A DNA stretch of 64,000 nucleotides, from positions 1,240,001 to 1,304,000 of the forward strand of contig CP012818.1 of the NCBI GenBank assembly GCA_001936135.1, in the 5' to 3' direction. The notes beneath the pieces are model-generated. The model had not been told where the DNA came from and did not search any database. It was given only the letters and a program-made list of their open reading frames with translations. This DNA is from Saccharomycopsis fibuligera x Saccharomycopsis cf. fibuligera. Lineage: Eukaryota; Ascomycota; Saccharomycetes; Ascoideales; Saccharomycopsidaceae. Positions 11,205-23,000 of the stretch are shown piece by piece; the stretch's first letter is position 1, and the number at the start of each line of letters is the position of its first letter. Both the position numbers and the translations under genes were made by a program.

Positions 11205-11657
11205 GTTATTATTAGTATTATTATTATTGTTAGTGTTTGTGGCCGACCCATTATTATTGTGATTACCGGCACCGGAAACCAACGACTCAACATTGATGTT
11301 GGCGGGGGTATTAAATTTGAACTTTTGATACACTTTTCCATTTGTCTCAAATGCTGTTTTGAAGTAGTCGGACAATAATGCATTTTGGTACTCTATGGCT
11401 CGACTTTGATACTCTACTGTCTGCGTAAGCTTATCATTTTGATTTTGCAATTTTTTGAGTTGATAGTACACCGATTCCAACTTTTTGTATAAGTCATTAA
11501 TGGCATTTTTGGAACTCACCTCATCATCCATGCCTAAATTGAGAGCATCACTGCCGGAATGCGTCGTTATACGCTGGTCATTTGTATGGTTAGCCAAATG
11601 GTATTCAAACTGATTGGGGCTGAACCCGTTATTGCCTCCCAATGGGAGACGCGACAT
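9765..11657 (-). CDS. Gcr1/Hot1/Msn1-type DNA-binding protein (GCR1_C domain), Asn/Gln-rich
   Basis: A 630-residue protein. The C-terminal 95 residues (about 535-628) match the GCR1_C DNA-binding domain shared by Gcr1, Hot1 and Msn1. They start at the VREYLYGNNGGPAIRVLEQE stretch, continue through KWRGG and KKYGRMKPIYEAVERG, and end at the TWLQNNIP segment. Residues about 50-105 form a likely coiled coil (LYKKLESVYYQLKKLQNQNDKL), as in other family members that dimerise. In between lie a nearly pure Asn run (about 139-176, encoded by ATT/GTT repeats on the plus strand), a Gln/His/Pro-rich region (about 300-410), and short N-D-V repeats. Family members activate glycolytic, osmotic-stress or filamentation genes. 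Which one this matches cannot be told from the sequence, so no symbol is given. A 3.3-kb upstream region separates it from the secreted enzyme at 14.9 kb. Confidence 0.8.
11129..11245. repeat. trinucleotide repeat encoding poly-Asn
   Basis: A run of ATT, with occasional GTT and GCT interruptions, inside the Gcr1/Hot1-like gene. Read on the minus strand it gives AAT/AAC codons and a near-pure Asn tract. Confidence 0.85.
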
Positions 11658-12683
11658 TGTGATGCTTTTCGATAATTAAAGATGTTTTTTGATATGCTTG
11701 CCTAAACGAATGAAGCTACTAAACACTAATTTCGTGAGTATAAAGGAATATATAGTGTACGGCTCAATGACTTTGTTTGTCTCTTGCTCGAGGAAACCCA
11801 GTGTTGAACAAGGGCTTCAAAATCGAAAGTGTGTGGAACGCTTTCCTCAGACCAAATAATATTTTAATTCCAAAAGTTTAATGATAATAAAATAATGAAG
11901 AAAAGCCAGCTTTATGATTCTTTTTGTGCCTGCCTTATGTAATAGTAATTTTTGACTTGACCCGCGAATTCTCACTCAAGGCGTTCTTCTAAAAAATAGT
12001 ATTAAAAGGCGCGTTAAAACAGATAGTCTGTCCCTAAACGATGGACTATAAACAGCGCTATGATATTGCTGTTATACTAAAACTGTTGTAAATTTTGGCA
12101 GCTATGATGTGCTATAGTATGAGAGCGACACTCTCTCATCCAATGGGCTCTTTCCCAAGACCGTTTCTATCAAACTATACTATCTTTAATCAAAAAGTAG
12201 TATGTATAATGACAAAAAAATCAAAAGGGCAGAGGAAAACAATATTGTGCAGCGTCCCAGAAGGAAATTAGGACAAAGGTGTCCTGTTCTTGCTACGAGC
12301 CCTGGCCTGTCTACTGTCCCACCATAACTCATCGTTTCCATCGGCTTGAATTCTTTCTTTTGGTGCCGATGTAACTAATGATACGGGCACATAACCAAGT
12401 ATAGTATTTGACATTAGAATATACTTACATATAGGTATAGCTGGGGAATACAAAATTAAAAAAAAATTACAGCCAAGCGTCAAAATTTTTTCTTGTAGCT
12501 ACTGATAATATATAATACCTGCCCTGAGCAAATGAATTTTGGTCTTATTAACTGAATGCAGTTCTTTTATACCATAATATTCATTTTTTATATGGCTCGG
12601 TAAGAAATATCTTTGAGAGCTCAAAAATTGAAAACCTGGTCTGTGGTAACAAACAAGCTCTTTATTTCCTGTTGGGGTATTTG

Positions 12684-12720
<37 letters not shown>
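12684..12720. repeat. A homopolymer, 37 bp
   Basis: An unbroken A run in the intergenic region. Its length may be affected by sequencing slippage. Confidence 0.9.
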
Positions 12721-12722
<2 letters not shown>

Positions 12723-13548
12723 AGACTCAGAATAAACTCAATTCGTTCTACCAAGTTCATTCTACCATATGTTCAATAATACTTTGGAATAGTAGAACTA
12801 GATGCTCTATTTTCGTTATTTATTGCAATAAGAATTAACAGCCAAAAGCCTGAAGCAATAGCTTTCAACAATTAAAGCTTGAAGAAAATCAAATATGCTA
12901 ATTAGATAAGAATGATCTTTAAGAAACAGCAAACAATACGTAATGAGCTCCAAAACTACATGGCCAAATAAAAAAGTGGAAATTTAATAGTTACAAAAGT
13001 TCCAATTTGGTAATTCACAAAAAAGTTCAAAGATTACAGTAACCATCTATGAATACGGACAGATTAACAGGAGAAGCAGTGAGTCAGTCAGTTAATTTAT
13101 GTGTCCTTTAATAAATTTTTATTTTAATTTGTAATCAGCTGCTTAGGTCAAAAGTATCACCAGACTCATGACAACATCATTTTATCAAATTTTTTTTGAC
13201 CTAATTTTGTCCTTCATGAAGATGTTTTTATTGAACATTGTATAATTGTTGTTGATGTTGACTGATAAGATTTTATAATATCAACAGCTTTTCTTACTGC
13301 ACATATGCGTAAGTATATGCGAGCACACGCTTGGAGGGAGTGATACGGGCAATTTTTTCTGATAATCTGATTTGGCTGCTTAGATGTTTTTGATCTTACA
13401 GTTTAACCAAAATATTCAAGATAATAATATTAAAAGAAAAAATAAGTTGATCTATTGATTTGGTGGCTTTAATTTCTTTGCCTTTTGTGGTCTAATTGCA
13501 AATTCACATTAAAGCATCAAAAAGTTCATGTGATCAGGTCGGCTCATC

Positions 13549-13566
13549 TCACCGACACATCGGTGA
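13549..13566. repeat. perfect inverted repeat, 7-bp arms
   Basis: TCACCGA, a 4-base CACA spacer, then TCGGTGA. The shape suits a dimeric DNA-binding protein site, but no factor is recognised. Confidence 0.6.
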
Positions 13567-13632
13567 TGGATCAGCAAAGGAATTAATAAATTAGACAATG
13601 TTTACTTTTTTCTTTTTAGATTTACATTTCAA

Positions 13633-13649
13633 CCACGTTCACAACGTGG
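13633..13649. repeat. perfect inverted repeat, 7-bp arms
   Basis: CCACGTT, a 3-base spacer, then AACGTGG. A further copy of the half-site (CCCACGTT) lies at 13666-13673. Confidence 0.6.
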
Positions 13650-14817
13650 CCTATAACTGCTGATGCCCACGTTGCGATCCTCAAAGAATAATTTTTACAA
13701 GCTTTACATTATAAATGGTAAATAATGGAAGAAAGTCCACGGTACAGTGTAAATGATTATTGTTGACAATAACATTGTAGATGCGCTGCATAATAAATAA
13801 AATTTTTAGTTTTTGTGACATTGTTTTTACTTAGTCGTATTTTATTACAATATTCGAAACACCTTACATATAGGAAAAAAGAGAAAAAGTTTGCGTTAGT
13901 CTGTTGCAAATTTGAGACGAATTTAGTGCGGAGGATAATCATTAATTACGATCAATAAAGGTCCACAGTGCAAGATATAAAGGAGGCTTATTTTTTGAGC
14001 ATTTTTACGAACATGCGCAGCTAGCAAAGCGCCTGTAGGCAGACTATAAAATCAGAGACGGGAGGTATCCATGGAAAATAGAAGCAGCAGCGAGTTGTGT
14101 AAAACCATAAATAATTATAAGCCATCAGTAAATACTTCTTGGCAGATCAACGGTGCCAAAGTACTGTGCACAAATTGCTTCATTTTTTGCGGCGTATGTT
14201 CTAAAACAGCACAAGTGCAGTCACGCACATGTGCACTGCTTTTGTCTGCAGGCGTCGCTGCGTAAAATTATTACACGATTCTTTTTTCTGCGATTCTTTT
14301 GTTTCTGTCATTTGTCATTCCTCGATAAAGACTTCTTGGTAGAATCGGTACCGCGAGCGATACAAAACAACTCGTCTGTTTTTCAAACCTTTGTTGACTG
14401 GGATCGTAATGCATCATCATTTAATAGAAATATTGCTTGAATACATATTTGAAGGTAAAGAGAAAAATCAGTGAAAACTACTCGAGTAAGCCCAATGGGT
14501 AAAAAAGCCTGAGTGAGGCAGGAGTGCGAAAGTTTAAGTGGAAAAAGGGAAGCATGAACAGCATGATGATGCATTTCGATGCACAGCAGTGGAAAATTTG
14601 TCACACACCGCAGAGTGATAACGTTTTTTCTCAAACAAGGTTTAAGATTTCTTTTTTTTCTTATTTTGTTCATCTTTCTCTGTGATTCTTCTATGACAAA
14701 AATTTTCATCATATCTAATCTATGCTGCTGTTACTCTTACGACAATAGCGAGCTATTCTTAGCTCGTTGTGGCTGCTTGGTGCATCGGGAGTATCTGTTC
14801 AACTTGACTATTATCTG

Positions 14818-14832
14818 TATAAAGTATATAAA
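14818..14832 (+). promoter_or_regulatory. TATA box pair upstream of secreted enzyme gene
   Basis: TATAAA at 14818-14823 and TATATAAA at 14825-14832, about 115-129 bp before the ATG at 14947. This is a typical yeast distance and suggests an inducible, TATA-driven promoter. Confidence 0.55.
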
Positions 14833-14946
14833 GTATTGCGTCTTCCCGGACCTGATCTCAAATCTACCTCCAACTTTTCGTCTACTTATCTCAAATCTCA
14901 TATTCTATATCTCGCCTTTAACTTCATTAAAATAAAGCAAGAAAAG

Positions 14947-16182
14947 ATGAAGTCCATTAATTGTATCTTTGGTGCTTACTTTTTGCTATCTTCTTTTTAC
15001 ATTTTCTACACGTTTTTGAACAATCAGCTGTATCAAATGCCCTCAGCTGGTAGAATTGTCAAAAGAAGTCACAATGCAACTCTGGCTGTACCACCATCAT
15101 CTGCTGAAAACTCAGACAACTCCACAAATACTGGATCTTCTCATACGTCTTCGACCTCCTCAACCAACCCATCCGGCTCAAAATCTGAATCATTCAAATT
15201 GAGAGTTCAAAGTTGGAACATTAGAAGTGCTTTCTTGCTCAAAGACTATGTCCCAATCAATGTCACTTTAGAATCTTTGGGAAACGGAAATATTCCAACT
15301 AGCGATGAAGGAGCGAACTACTATTGGAATTGGAAAGAAAACTCCTGGTGTGCTAGAAGAATCGAGTTAGCTCAATACGTTGAATTTGTCCAACCTGACA
15401 TTTTTTCTGTTGAAGAAGCTTTGCATTTGCAAGTCCAGGATTTGGACGACTTGTTGCCTGATTATGATTGGATCGGGGTTGGCAGAACCGACAACAAAAC
15501 TAAAGGGGAATATGAAGCAATATTTTATAATAAGAATACCATCAAATTGCAAAAATGGGACACTTTCTGGCTTTCTGATAACCCATTCATCCCATCTAAG
15601 GCCGAATGTGCTGGTTCTGTGCGTTCTGCTACTGTTGCTAATTTTGCTTACGCTTCCGGTGATGCCCCATTCACTATTATCAACACTCACTGGGATGATA
15701 AATGTAACGAGGCTAGAGAATTGGGTGCTTCATTGATCAAATACAGAGGTGCATACGAGTTTGAAAACCACAAAGGTCCAGTTATTTTAACTGGTGATTT
15801 CAACTCTGAAGCCAATGGTGAAACTAACGGTGGTTATCAAATTGTTACTGGCAAAAACCAGTCCAAAGCAATCAACTCAACTTTTGAATCCGTCTATAAA
15901 TCAAACATTGTAACTGAGTTTAAGTTCACTGACAGTTACTTGGAAGCCAAGCCAGAAAACAGACTTGGTAACTATGCCACATTCACTGGGTTTTACAAGA
16001 TTGGCGACAGCAGCAAGTTCACGAGAATTGATTTTCATATGGCTGGTACCAACGGAAATGACAACAAGGGTGTGACAGTGAAAAGACATTACACACCGGA
16101 TATGTTCTCAGATATTGGCTTCCATTTGTCAGATCATAGATCTGTTATTAGTGATTATGAAATCATTCCAAATTCGAAATAA
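14947..16182 (+). CDS. secreted endonuclease/exonuclease/phosphatase-family enzyme
   Basis: A 411-residue protein; 14947 is the first ATG in frame. The N-terminus (MKSINCIFGAYFLLSSFYIFYTF) is a signal peptide or signal anchor, followed by a KR pair near residue 38 that would suit Kex2 cleavage and by a Ser/Thr-rich stretch (about 50-85). The rest carries the DNase I-like fold motifs in order: SWNIR with the metal-site Asn (about 95), FSVEEAL with the catalytic Glu (about 155), an INTHWDD His motif (about 245), LTGDFNSEA (about 282), and the terminal SDHRS (about 394). All key residues are present. N-glycosylation sequons (for example NAT and NVT) fit a secretory route. The substrate could be nucleic acid, a phosphoester or a sphingolipid; the sequence does not decide. 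I know no close S. cerevisiae counterpart. Confidence 0.85.
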   Translation: MKSINCIFGAYFLLSSFYIFYTFLNNQLYQMPSAGRIVKRSHNATLAVPPSSAENSDNSTNTGSSHTSSTSSTNPSGSKSESFKLRVQSWNIRSAFLLKDYVPINVTLESLGNGNIPTSDEGANYYWNWKENSWCARRIELAQYVEFVQPDIFSVEEALHLQVQDLDDLLPDYDWIGVGRTDNKTKGEYEAIFYNKNTIKLQKWDTFWLSDNPFIPSKAECAGSVRSATVANFAYASGDAPFTIINTHWDDKCNEARELGASLIKYRGAYEFENHKGPVILTGDFNSEANGETNGGYQIVTGKNQSKAINSTFESVYKSNIVTEFKFTDSYLEAKPENRLGNYATFTGFYKIGDSSKFTRIDFHMAGTNGNDNKGVTVKRHYTPDMFSDIGFHLSDHRSVISDYEIIPNSK

Positions 16183-17357
16183 CTCAGCTTGTTGACTACA
16201 CGCAAGTAAACTGCCATTGTTCGGTTCACAAAAACAGCTTCTTTCTTGATAGGCTTTTTAGTTTTGCACGCCTACTTTGCTGTTGATACATAATGTTAAT
16301 CACTTTCTCTAAGTCATGGGTTAGCATCATAAAGAGATCTTTTTACTTTAGAGGCGGTTTTTCTTTTTTGCATTCTTTTATATTGTTTTTTTATTTCCTT
16401 GTGATCTGCTTGCTTTGATGAACTTGTGTTATGAATAATTACATGACTTGCTTACCTCAAGTAAGCCCAATCTTTGCAACGAATTATAAATAAATTAAAT
16501 TTTTAAGTAACATAGTATTTAAATAAGACCTCCTTTACATTTTGTTCTGTAAACTTAAATTATTTACAATAACTTTTTGGTACAAATTGTGTAATTATTG
16601 CTATAGCATGGAGCTCTACTCGTATTGCACTTTGGAAGAAACCAGTTATGTTCAATAACTCAACAATTAATTGGCCGTGTCTTGCATGAGAATACTGCTT
16701 TGTGTGAACCTTCATTAGTGCTACTGAATGCGTTTGATTAAATTGCGCAATCGCTGAATACTCCAGCCATGTTGATTTATTAACCTGTATATGCATGCAT
16801 GCTCAGAGAAAACAAAAGGAAAATATTCAAAAAACGGGACACCACCCCGGCCCACGTTCTTATAAGCCTGCTAGCTTGATCCTCAGGAGGGTACCTGTCA
16901 TTCAAGAAAAATCAAGTTTTAAGTCAGCTTACATGAACATAAGCTTTTTTTTATTGTTCTTTAGCGAACTATTACTAGATAAGCCCCTTTTGATCTTTCC
17001 TTGATTTGCGGTTTTCATCAATGATAGTATTCTCTCGTCAAATAAAATAATCACTTGCATTTTTTACACGCCACATATATTATGTACAACGTGGGCTTGG
17101 CGCAAATTTTTGTTGTTCTTGGCGTTATATATTCTTATAGTTAGTACTGTTCGCAAACATTTGGTGCCTTTAACAATATGATTTCCTCATTCTACTAAAC
17201 AATAGAACCCTTGCATTTGTTCACATATGTGCTGCATCACCATGAAATAGGAGATAGCTAGCATAGTAATAACTCTCATATGCGGTAGGGATGAAAAACC
17301 GTAAGCCTTACAAACGTGTGTCTTACTATCGCCGGATATAGCGATATAGCTACAGTA

Positions 17358-17408
<51 letters not shown>

Positions 17409-17928
17409 ACATCTCTAAAATGACTCCCAAGAAAGTTGTGACCTTATCAAAGCAAACAAAGCCATAACTTCAATCATTGTAAATTTATACAATACAATTG
17501 ATTTGTCATTTGCTGACGCATTGCAATTACTTCCATTCAATTTCTTATAGCAATGTTAGTAGAAATTTTAAAACCCGAAGATTCTGGCGTTACTGCATAT
17601 ATGATCAGAAACCGTATTGTTGAACGCTATTATAAGCTTAATAAAGATTTTATAAATAAGCTATTAATCCTTTTTGAGCAATTTCATAGGTCACAAGGTT
17701 TGAAATTGAGATTAAGGTAGGTAGAGATAGACAGGAGAAACACTGCGGTCATTAGTAAGTATTTACAGTAGTTTGCATATCTTCTATCTACACCATATGA
17801 TAATAGGAAAACCAATATTGACGAAGAAGCGCATATAAAACCATAATCCAAAAAAACGCATTTCATTGAAATTTATTCATAAAACCATCATTAGTATTAA
17901 TTTATGTAAATATTATATGCGAGCAGAT
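16183..17928. other. 1.7-kb convergent intergenic region
   Basis: This stretch lies between the 3' ends of the secreted enzyme gene and MAK11. It is AT-rich and contains a 44-bp T tract at 17361-17404. Short frames of 60-78 codons show no motif. No RNA gene is seen. Confidence 0.4.
17361..17404. repeat. T homopolymer, 44 bp
   Basis: An unbroken T run in the convergent intergenic region. Confidence 0.9.
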
Positions 17929-19161
17929 CTATTCAAATTGTACATCTGCTTTCTTCTTGTTTCTTGCCTTATTCTTATTCTTCTTTCTCTTTTTTTGACT
18001 AGTATCATTGCCAAAAAGCATTCTTTTTGTACCTTCACCATCAGTCTCGTACTCACTTTCAGTTTTATAATCTTTATCGTCCTCCAATGTTCTTTTCTTC
18101 ATACTTTCGGCCTTCTCAACTGATTCAGGCACAATTTCAACACAGTTCAATCTTTCACCTGTGTCGTAAACAGCAATTTGTTCTTTGGTATCTATATTCC
18201 ATACAACTATTTTTCCATCAGAGGAAATAGAAACTAAATAATCCGTACTGCTTTGATCTGGCCTATAAATTTTGAAATCTTTTATACGATTAGTGTGTCC
18301 GATAAGTTTGAAAGCTGGTTCGTGGTTGGTTTGTGCTGCTTCTTCCTCTTCTTTTTTTTCAGTTTCTGAGCCAGAATCATTGTCAGAAACTTTGACAAGT
18401 TCTTCGAATTTATAGAATTCCATGAAAGCGTTGTTAAGTCCAACAACAAAATATTCCGTATCTTGAATTTTGTAAAGCTCAGAATGCATTATTGTGCTCT
18501 TAAATTCGAGAATCTTGACAATTTTACAAGTACCGGTACTGTAAATTAGCACTCTATTCAAAAGCGCTACAACAAAATAATCACCTGAAGTGGACCATCT
18601 AATGAATTGTGGTTTTTGTGCTTTAGTGTTCTCGTATTTCAATCTCAATACAGCTGCTTTTTTCACTGTCATCAAATTCCATAACCTCAAAGTGTTGTCA
18701 GCGGAACAACTAATGGCAATCTTATTGGAAGGATGAATAGCCAAGTCGGTTACCGCTTCTTTATGCCCTTTCAACTTACCAAAGATTTCCCAGTCTTTGA
18801 CTCTCCAGATAATGATTGACTTATCATTAGAGCCTGATAGAAGCCATTTTCCATTGTTAGAGAAACAGAGAGTGTTAATGGAACCTTCGTGCGACAACAA
18901 ATCACCCAACTCTTTTCTCTTTTGCAAATCATAAATCTTAATATGTTCATCTTTGGACCCAGAAACTAAGTATCTTTTAGAGGCACTGATACAGTAAATT
19001 GAAAGAGAGTGTGATTCTAAGTGGAAGATAGGCTGGAATACTGGAGTTTTTGCTTTATCGTTTGGCAAAATTAGCGACACACAAAGCATATTGTGCTCGT
19101 AAGATCCCGTCAATATTCTAAATTGAACAGAATCAGCATTGTGCTGTTGTGTGTTAGTCAT
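17929..19161 (-). CDS. MAK11: WD-repeat ribosome biogenesis factor MAK11 (PAK1IP1 family)
   Basis: A 410-residue WD40 protein starting at ATG 19161. The repeats are clear at about 55-90 (SGSKDEHIKIYDL), 90-130 (SGSNDKSIIIWRV), and 135-170 (HKEAVTDLAIHPS, SCSADNTLRLWNL), with a later one around 285-320 (ISSDGKIVVWNID). An acidic insert (SGSETEKKEEEEAA) sits near 265. The C-terminus is strongly basic (KKRKKNKNKARNKKK), a nuclear/nucleolar feature. Repeat spacing, acidic insert and basic tail fit Mak11, which in yeast acts in 60S subunit assembly through Rlp24 and was found through killer-virus maintenance. The gene is divergent from TSC2 across about 850 bp. An A/T-rich AAAATTTTT-type element about 100 bp upstream resembles the RRPE motif of ribosome-biogenesis genes, but this is weak. 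Confidence 0.8.
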   Translation of the reverse strand: MTNTQQHNADSVQFRILTGSYEHNMLCVSLILPNDKAKTPVFQPIFHLESHSLSIYCISASKRYLVSGSKDEHIKIYDLQKRKELGDLLSHEGSINTLCFSNNGKWLLSGSNDKSIIIWRVKDWEIFGKLKGHKEAVTDLAIHPSNKIAISCSADNTLRLWNLMTVKKAAVLRLKYENTKAQKPQFIRWSTSGDYFVVALLNRVLIYSTGTCKIVKILEFKSTIMHSELYKIQDTEYFVVGLNNAFMEFYKFEELVKVSDNDSGSETEKKEEEEAAQTNHEPAFKLIGHTNRIKDFKIYRPDQSSTDYLVSISSDGKIVVWNIDTKEQIAVYDTGERLNCVEIVPESVEKAESMKKRTLEDDKDYKTESEYETDGEGTKRMLFGNDTSQKKRKKNKNKARNKKKADVQFE

Positions 19162-20016
19162 TGTAATTTAGTTGATTTGTGAAGCAGTTTTGAATAGAAC
19201 TAATTTCATTCTTATGATCATCAGTTTAGATAGTGTGGTCTTCTAGTCAATAATATTAAAATTTTTTTTTTCTCTTCTTTTTTCTGGGTCATCTCTTATG
19301 ATCCATGCACCGTACCACATAATAATACATATATATGCATTGAAATCTTACTGGCAGTTTTCATTTTACCAAAAATAACAAATTTGAATGACTTTGAAAG
19401 GTGTGATAATCATTGATACAGAGAGGAGTAGCAATATTTTTAGGTTCATAGTATAGAAGTCTTTTGAAGTGTAAACGCAAAAGAGATTAAATTTGACATA
19501 TGAACACCTGAACGCACATCTTTAATGAATAGGGTATTTACCCGATACGTGAGTAATCGAACAACCAAGAAGCGCACTATTGTACCGACGAAATAATCTT
19601 TATTTATATTTAGGACAATAAATTTTTGAATCATAAAATTGTTCAGCCCAGCCTTGGAATATGACTGTCTCTTAGTAATTCAGTCGTTCATTTCCAATGA
19701 ATGGCTGTAGCCAATAAGTGCGGTCGGGACCGGTGCACGTGAAAACAAAACAGACAAAAAGAAGAAAAGTGTTAGAACTCTTGAGGTATCAGTTAATATG
19801 GTCCTTTGCAAGCGCTGCTACAACTTAAAAGGGAATATGCTTAGTCTACATCTACAGTTGATTTGAAGTTCATAATATCTGGTTTCTATATTTTTGAAAA
19901 GTCAAATATTTTGAGGCTTCTATTTGTTCATCATTTACTCAATTTAATCACTAGTTTAGCTGACCTGGTATAAATGTCGAAGTTATTATTACCGACGCTT
20001 TCATACTGAACCAAAG
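19162..20016. other. divergent promoter region of MAK11 and TSC2
   Basis: An 855-bp region. It holds an A4T10-like element near 19257-19270 (RRPE-like, on the MAK11 side) and a CACGTG palindrome at 19736-19741 about 280 bp before TSC2, a possible basic helix-loop-helix (Cbf1/Pho4-type) site. No gene is seen. Confidence 0.4.
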
Positions 20017-23000
20017 ATGTCATCGAAGGCAAACTCAAAACAATCAGTGCCATCCTCCAACTACAGTTTCTTCAAAGCTTTGGTGAAATCATTTAAAAAA
20101 AATACATCATCAGCTAGTAACAATGACAAACTTCCCTTTGTTGTGACTCCTATGGCAGTCGGCGGGTCGGAGAATCAACCAGCGTTAATACATGAGTTAA
20201 AAGTCTCGGATAACCATAGAAAGTTGGAAATATTGCTAAAATTGAAAGAATCTATAAAAAATCATTCTATATCCTCTATATTAGAAACTTGGATACCTGC
20301 GAGGCAGATATTGTATTATATTGACAATGATGCAAATGGTTATAGTAAATACATTAAACTTAGAAAAACCGTCATTGAGCTTTTGTACACATGCATCCAG
20401 TATGATGACTTGACCCAGTTGAGTGTTACTACGAGGTATTTCAGTGACATATTACTATTTTGCAAAGTTTCGCAAACAGCGGTTGACCCAAACATAGAAT
20501 CATTTTTGAAATGCTTTTATTTATTAGTTGATAATAAATTGATTGAGGAATTTCATAGTTTAGCTCTTTACATCAGCAGAGAATCTTCAAACGATAATAC
20601 TAGTTTGACTTCGATAGAAACGGGAAATACTAGTAAGGATATAGAGACGATGTGCCAAAGATCTTTAGTACAGTTCCTTATTGACATATTATCTTGTGAA
20701 ACGCTTTTAGAAACAAAGCATGGACTAAACATAATGAGAGATTTTATTAACAAACTCAGCACAATCCTTAGAGAAGATAACTGTTACATATTTGACAATA
20801 AGGTGCTAGCTTTAACTATAAAAATAATGTTCAAAATCGCTTTGCAAATTAAAGATATTGCAGGCTCAAACTTAGTGATAAATCAAATTTTCAATTTCAT
20901 CAATACTGCATTAGGCTACCTGTTCATACCCTTGTCAGTATTTTCTAGAATCTTGATTTTACTATTTTATTTTTATAGCGATGATACAAAATACTCAACT
21001 ATTATTGAAGGCATATTTAAATCTTTGAACAAAAGTGGTAATTGCAGTCAAGTAACTTTTAACATAACCTGTGAATTGATTGAACAATCCGATTATAGCA
21101 CATTTTTAAATTTTGATAATGTATCTTGTGATCGTGATAAGTTGAATTTAATACCAGAAGACAATGAATTAATATACTATAAAGAGAGTTTTGTGAAAAC
21201 TATATCGGAGATGAATAGCAATGGAAGCGAAGACAAGGATTTTGCAACCTTTAGCAAGAAGCGCAAAGATAAGCCTCTGGGCTTGGAGAAGTTTTTCCCA
21301 TTGATTACCAAGACTATCAATTCAAACTCAGAAGTGGCTGATGTGAGCAAAAAAATAGATCCATTGGAGTTCGGTACTCGGGTATTTGCTGGAATTTTGA
21401 AGCTTATCGAGAACTTCATCTCAGAAAACAACTTTGAATTACTCAAATCACAAGACAAGGAGTTTATTTTTGATTCTTCTTCATTCAAATTCCAAGCCTT
21501 GGTGAATGCATTGTATAACCGACTTCAGAAAGTAAAATGCTCAGAAAATATATTTGAATCAAGTACAAGCTGTCCCGAAAGCAAAGCAGAAGTAGAGGAA
21601 AATGTGGTTGATGTAATTGAAAAGAATCAAGAGCCTATTCAAAATATGCATCTTGCAACAGTAAGATCCATTTTGTTTTTCATTGTCTTTTTGCTTGATC
21701 ATTCAATTGTGTTTAAAAATATTCCAGAAGACCTCTTTTTCTACGGCTTGCTGGATAATGATCAGCATTCTGTTGGCAGCCACTCATACAACGAGAAGGA
21801 TTTTTCGATAGAAAATGACTTGATTATCAGTTCTGCAGACGAGAACCAGTTTGAAACTGATAGTTTAGAGGTAACGTGCTATTCCATTTTAGACGTTCTT
21901 GATGCCGTTTATTCAGTTGTCTTCCATGACGATGTTGATTTTGCCAAAACTTACCCCAACTTGTTCAAAAGTGGTGACTCGTACACAGAGAATCTCAATT
22001 TCATGGCAAAATCTGTAGGGGAAAACAGGATTGTGGAACTTCTAACAAAATCCGAAATGCTTCTCTTTGATGTTTTGCATTTGTATCACCGAATTATAGA
22101 TACTTTACAATTATACTTACTTGATGACGAGTACAGCACTCAGTTGGAGCCTGCATATCTTTCTGAGTTTTTGATTCGAAAATCAGACCTTTTAACAATT
22201 GATAACTGGAAGAACTTGCTCAAAAGCTACGAAAATGGGAGTCGTTTCTTAATCGATGATTCTTTGGTGTTTGCTGATGTGATGAATAGTATTGTTCACA
22301 GAGTCTTTGATAATGAACAACTAATCAGCCGAAGAAAAATGTTTCAGGTAGATGACTCTCAATTATTTTTTGAAGTGAGATTGCAAATGTTGAAAACCAT
22401 CAAAAAGATGTTGGACTTCCATTTCGATTTTAAAGGAAACAATGAGCTGTTGTGGCCATTGGTGGAATGCTTATTTGGTGTAAAATTTCTTGGGGAAAGT
22501 TATTCAGCACCACGAAGTTTTTTTACGACTGAAACACATCCTGATATTATAAAATTTTTGATTGAATGTTTGGAGCTGGTATTGCTACAACTGAAACATC
22601 AGTACTTTGAAACTTTGTTGGTAAAAAATATTCTTAGCTCTACTATAGACCAGTCGGAAACTGTCAACAATGAAGAACATCAAAAACCGGGTATGGACCA
22701 TGTCGAACTGATTGCAGTAATAGAACCATTTTCAGAATATCCACGGGATAAGGGGCCTTCATTTAAAGGTATACCTATTGATACATTGATTTGGATAACC
22801 AAACTGTTAGTAAAACTTTTTGTTAAAACTGCTATTGATCGGAAAATCAAACACGGTGCCTTCAAAGCTAGAACCATATTCCAGTGCTTGCTTTCCATAT
22901 TACGTTGGTCAACTACTCACCTACAGGCCAATGCTTATAAAGAAAATTACCTTCTTGGTACAGAGGGATTGAATATGTTCTTTATAGTATTTATTATTGT

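Larger units (their letters stand above)
11658..14946. other. 3.3-kb divergent intergenic region
   Basis: This region lies between the start of the Gcr1/Hot1-like gene (minus) and the secreted endonuclease-fold gene (plus). It contains a 37-bp A tract (12684-12720), two short perfect inverted repeats (13549-13566 and 13633-13649), and a TATA box near 14818-14832. Open frames up to 118 codons exist around 14.1-14.9 kb, but they overlap on both strands and show no motif. The region is probably regulatory. Confidence 0.45.
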
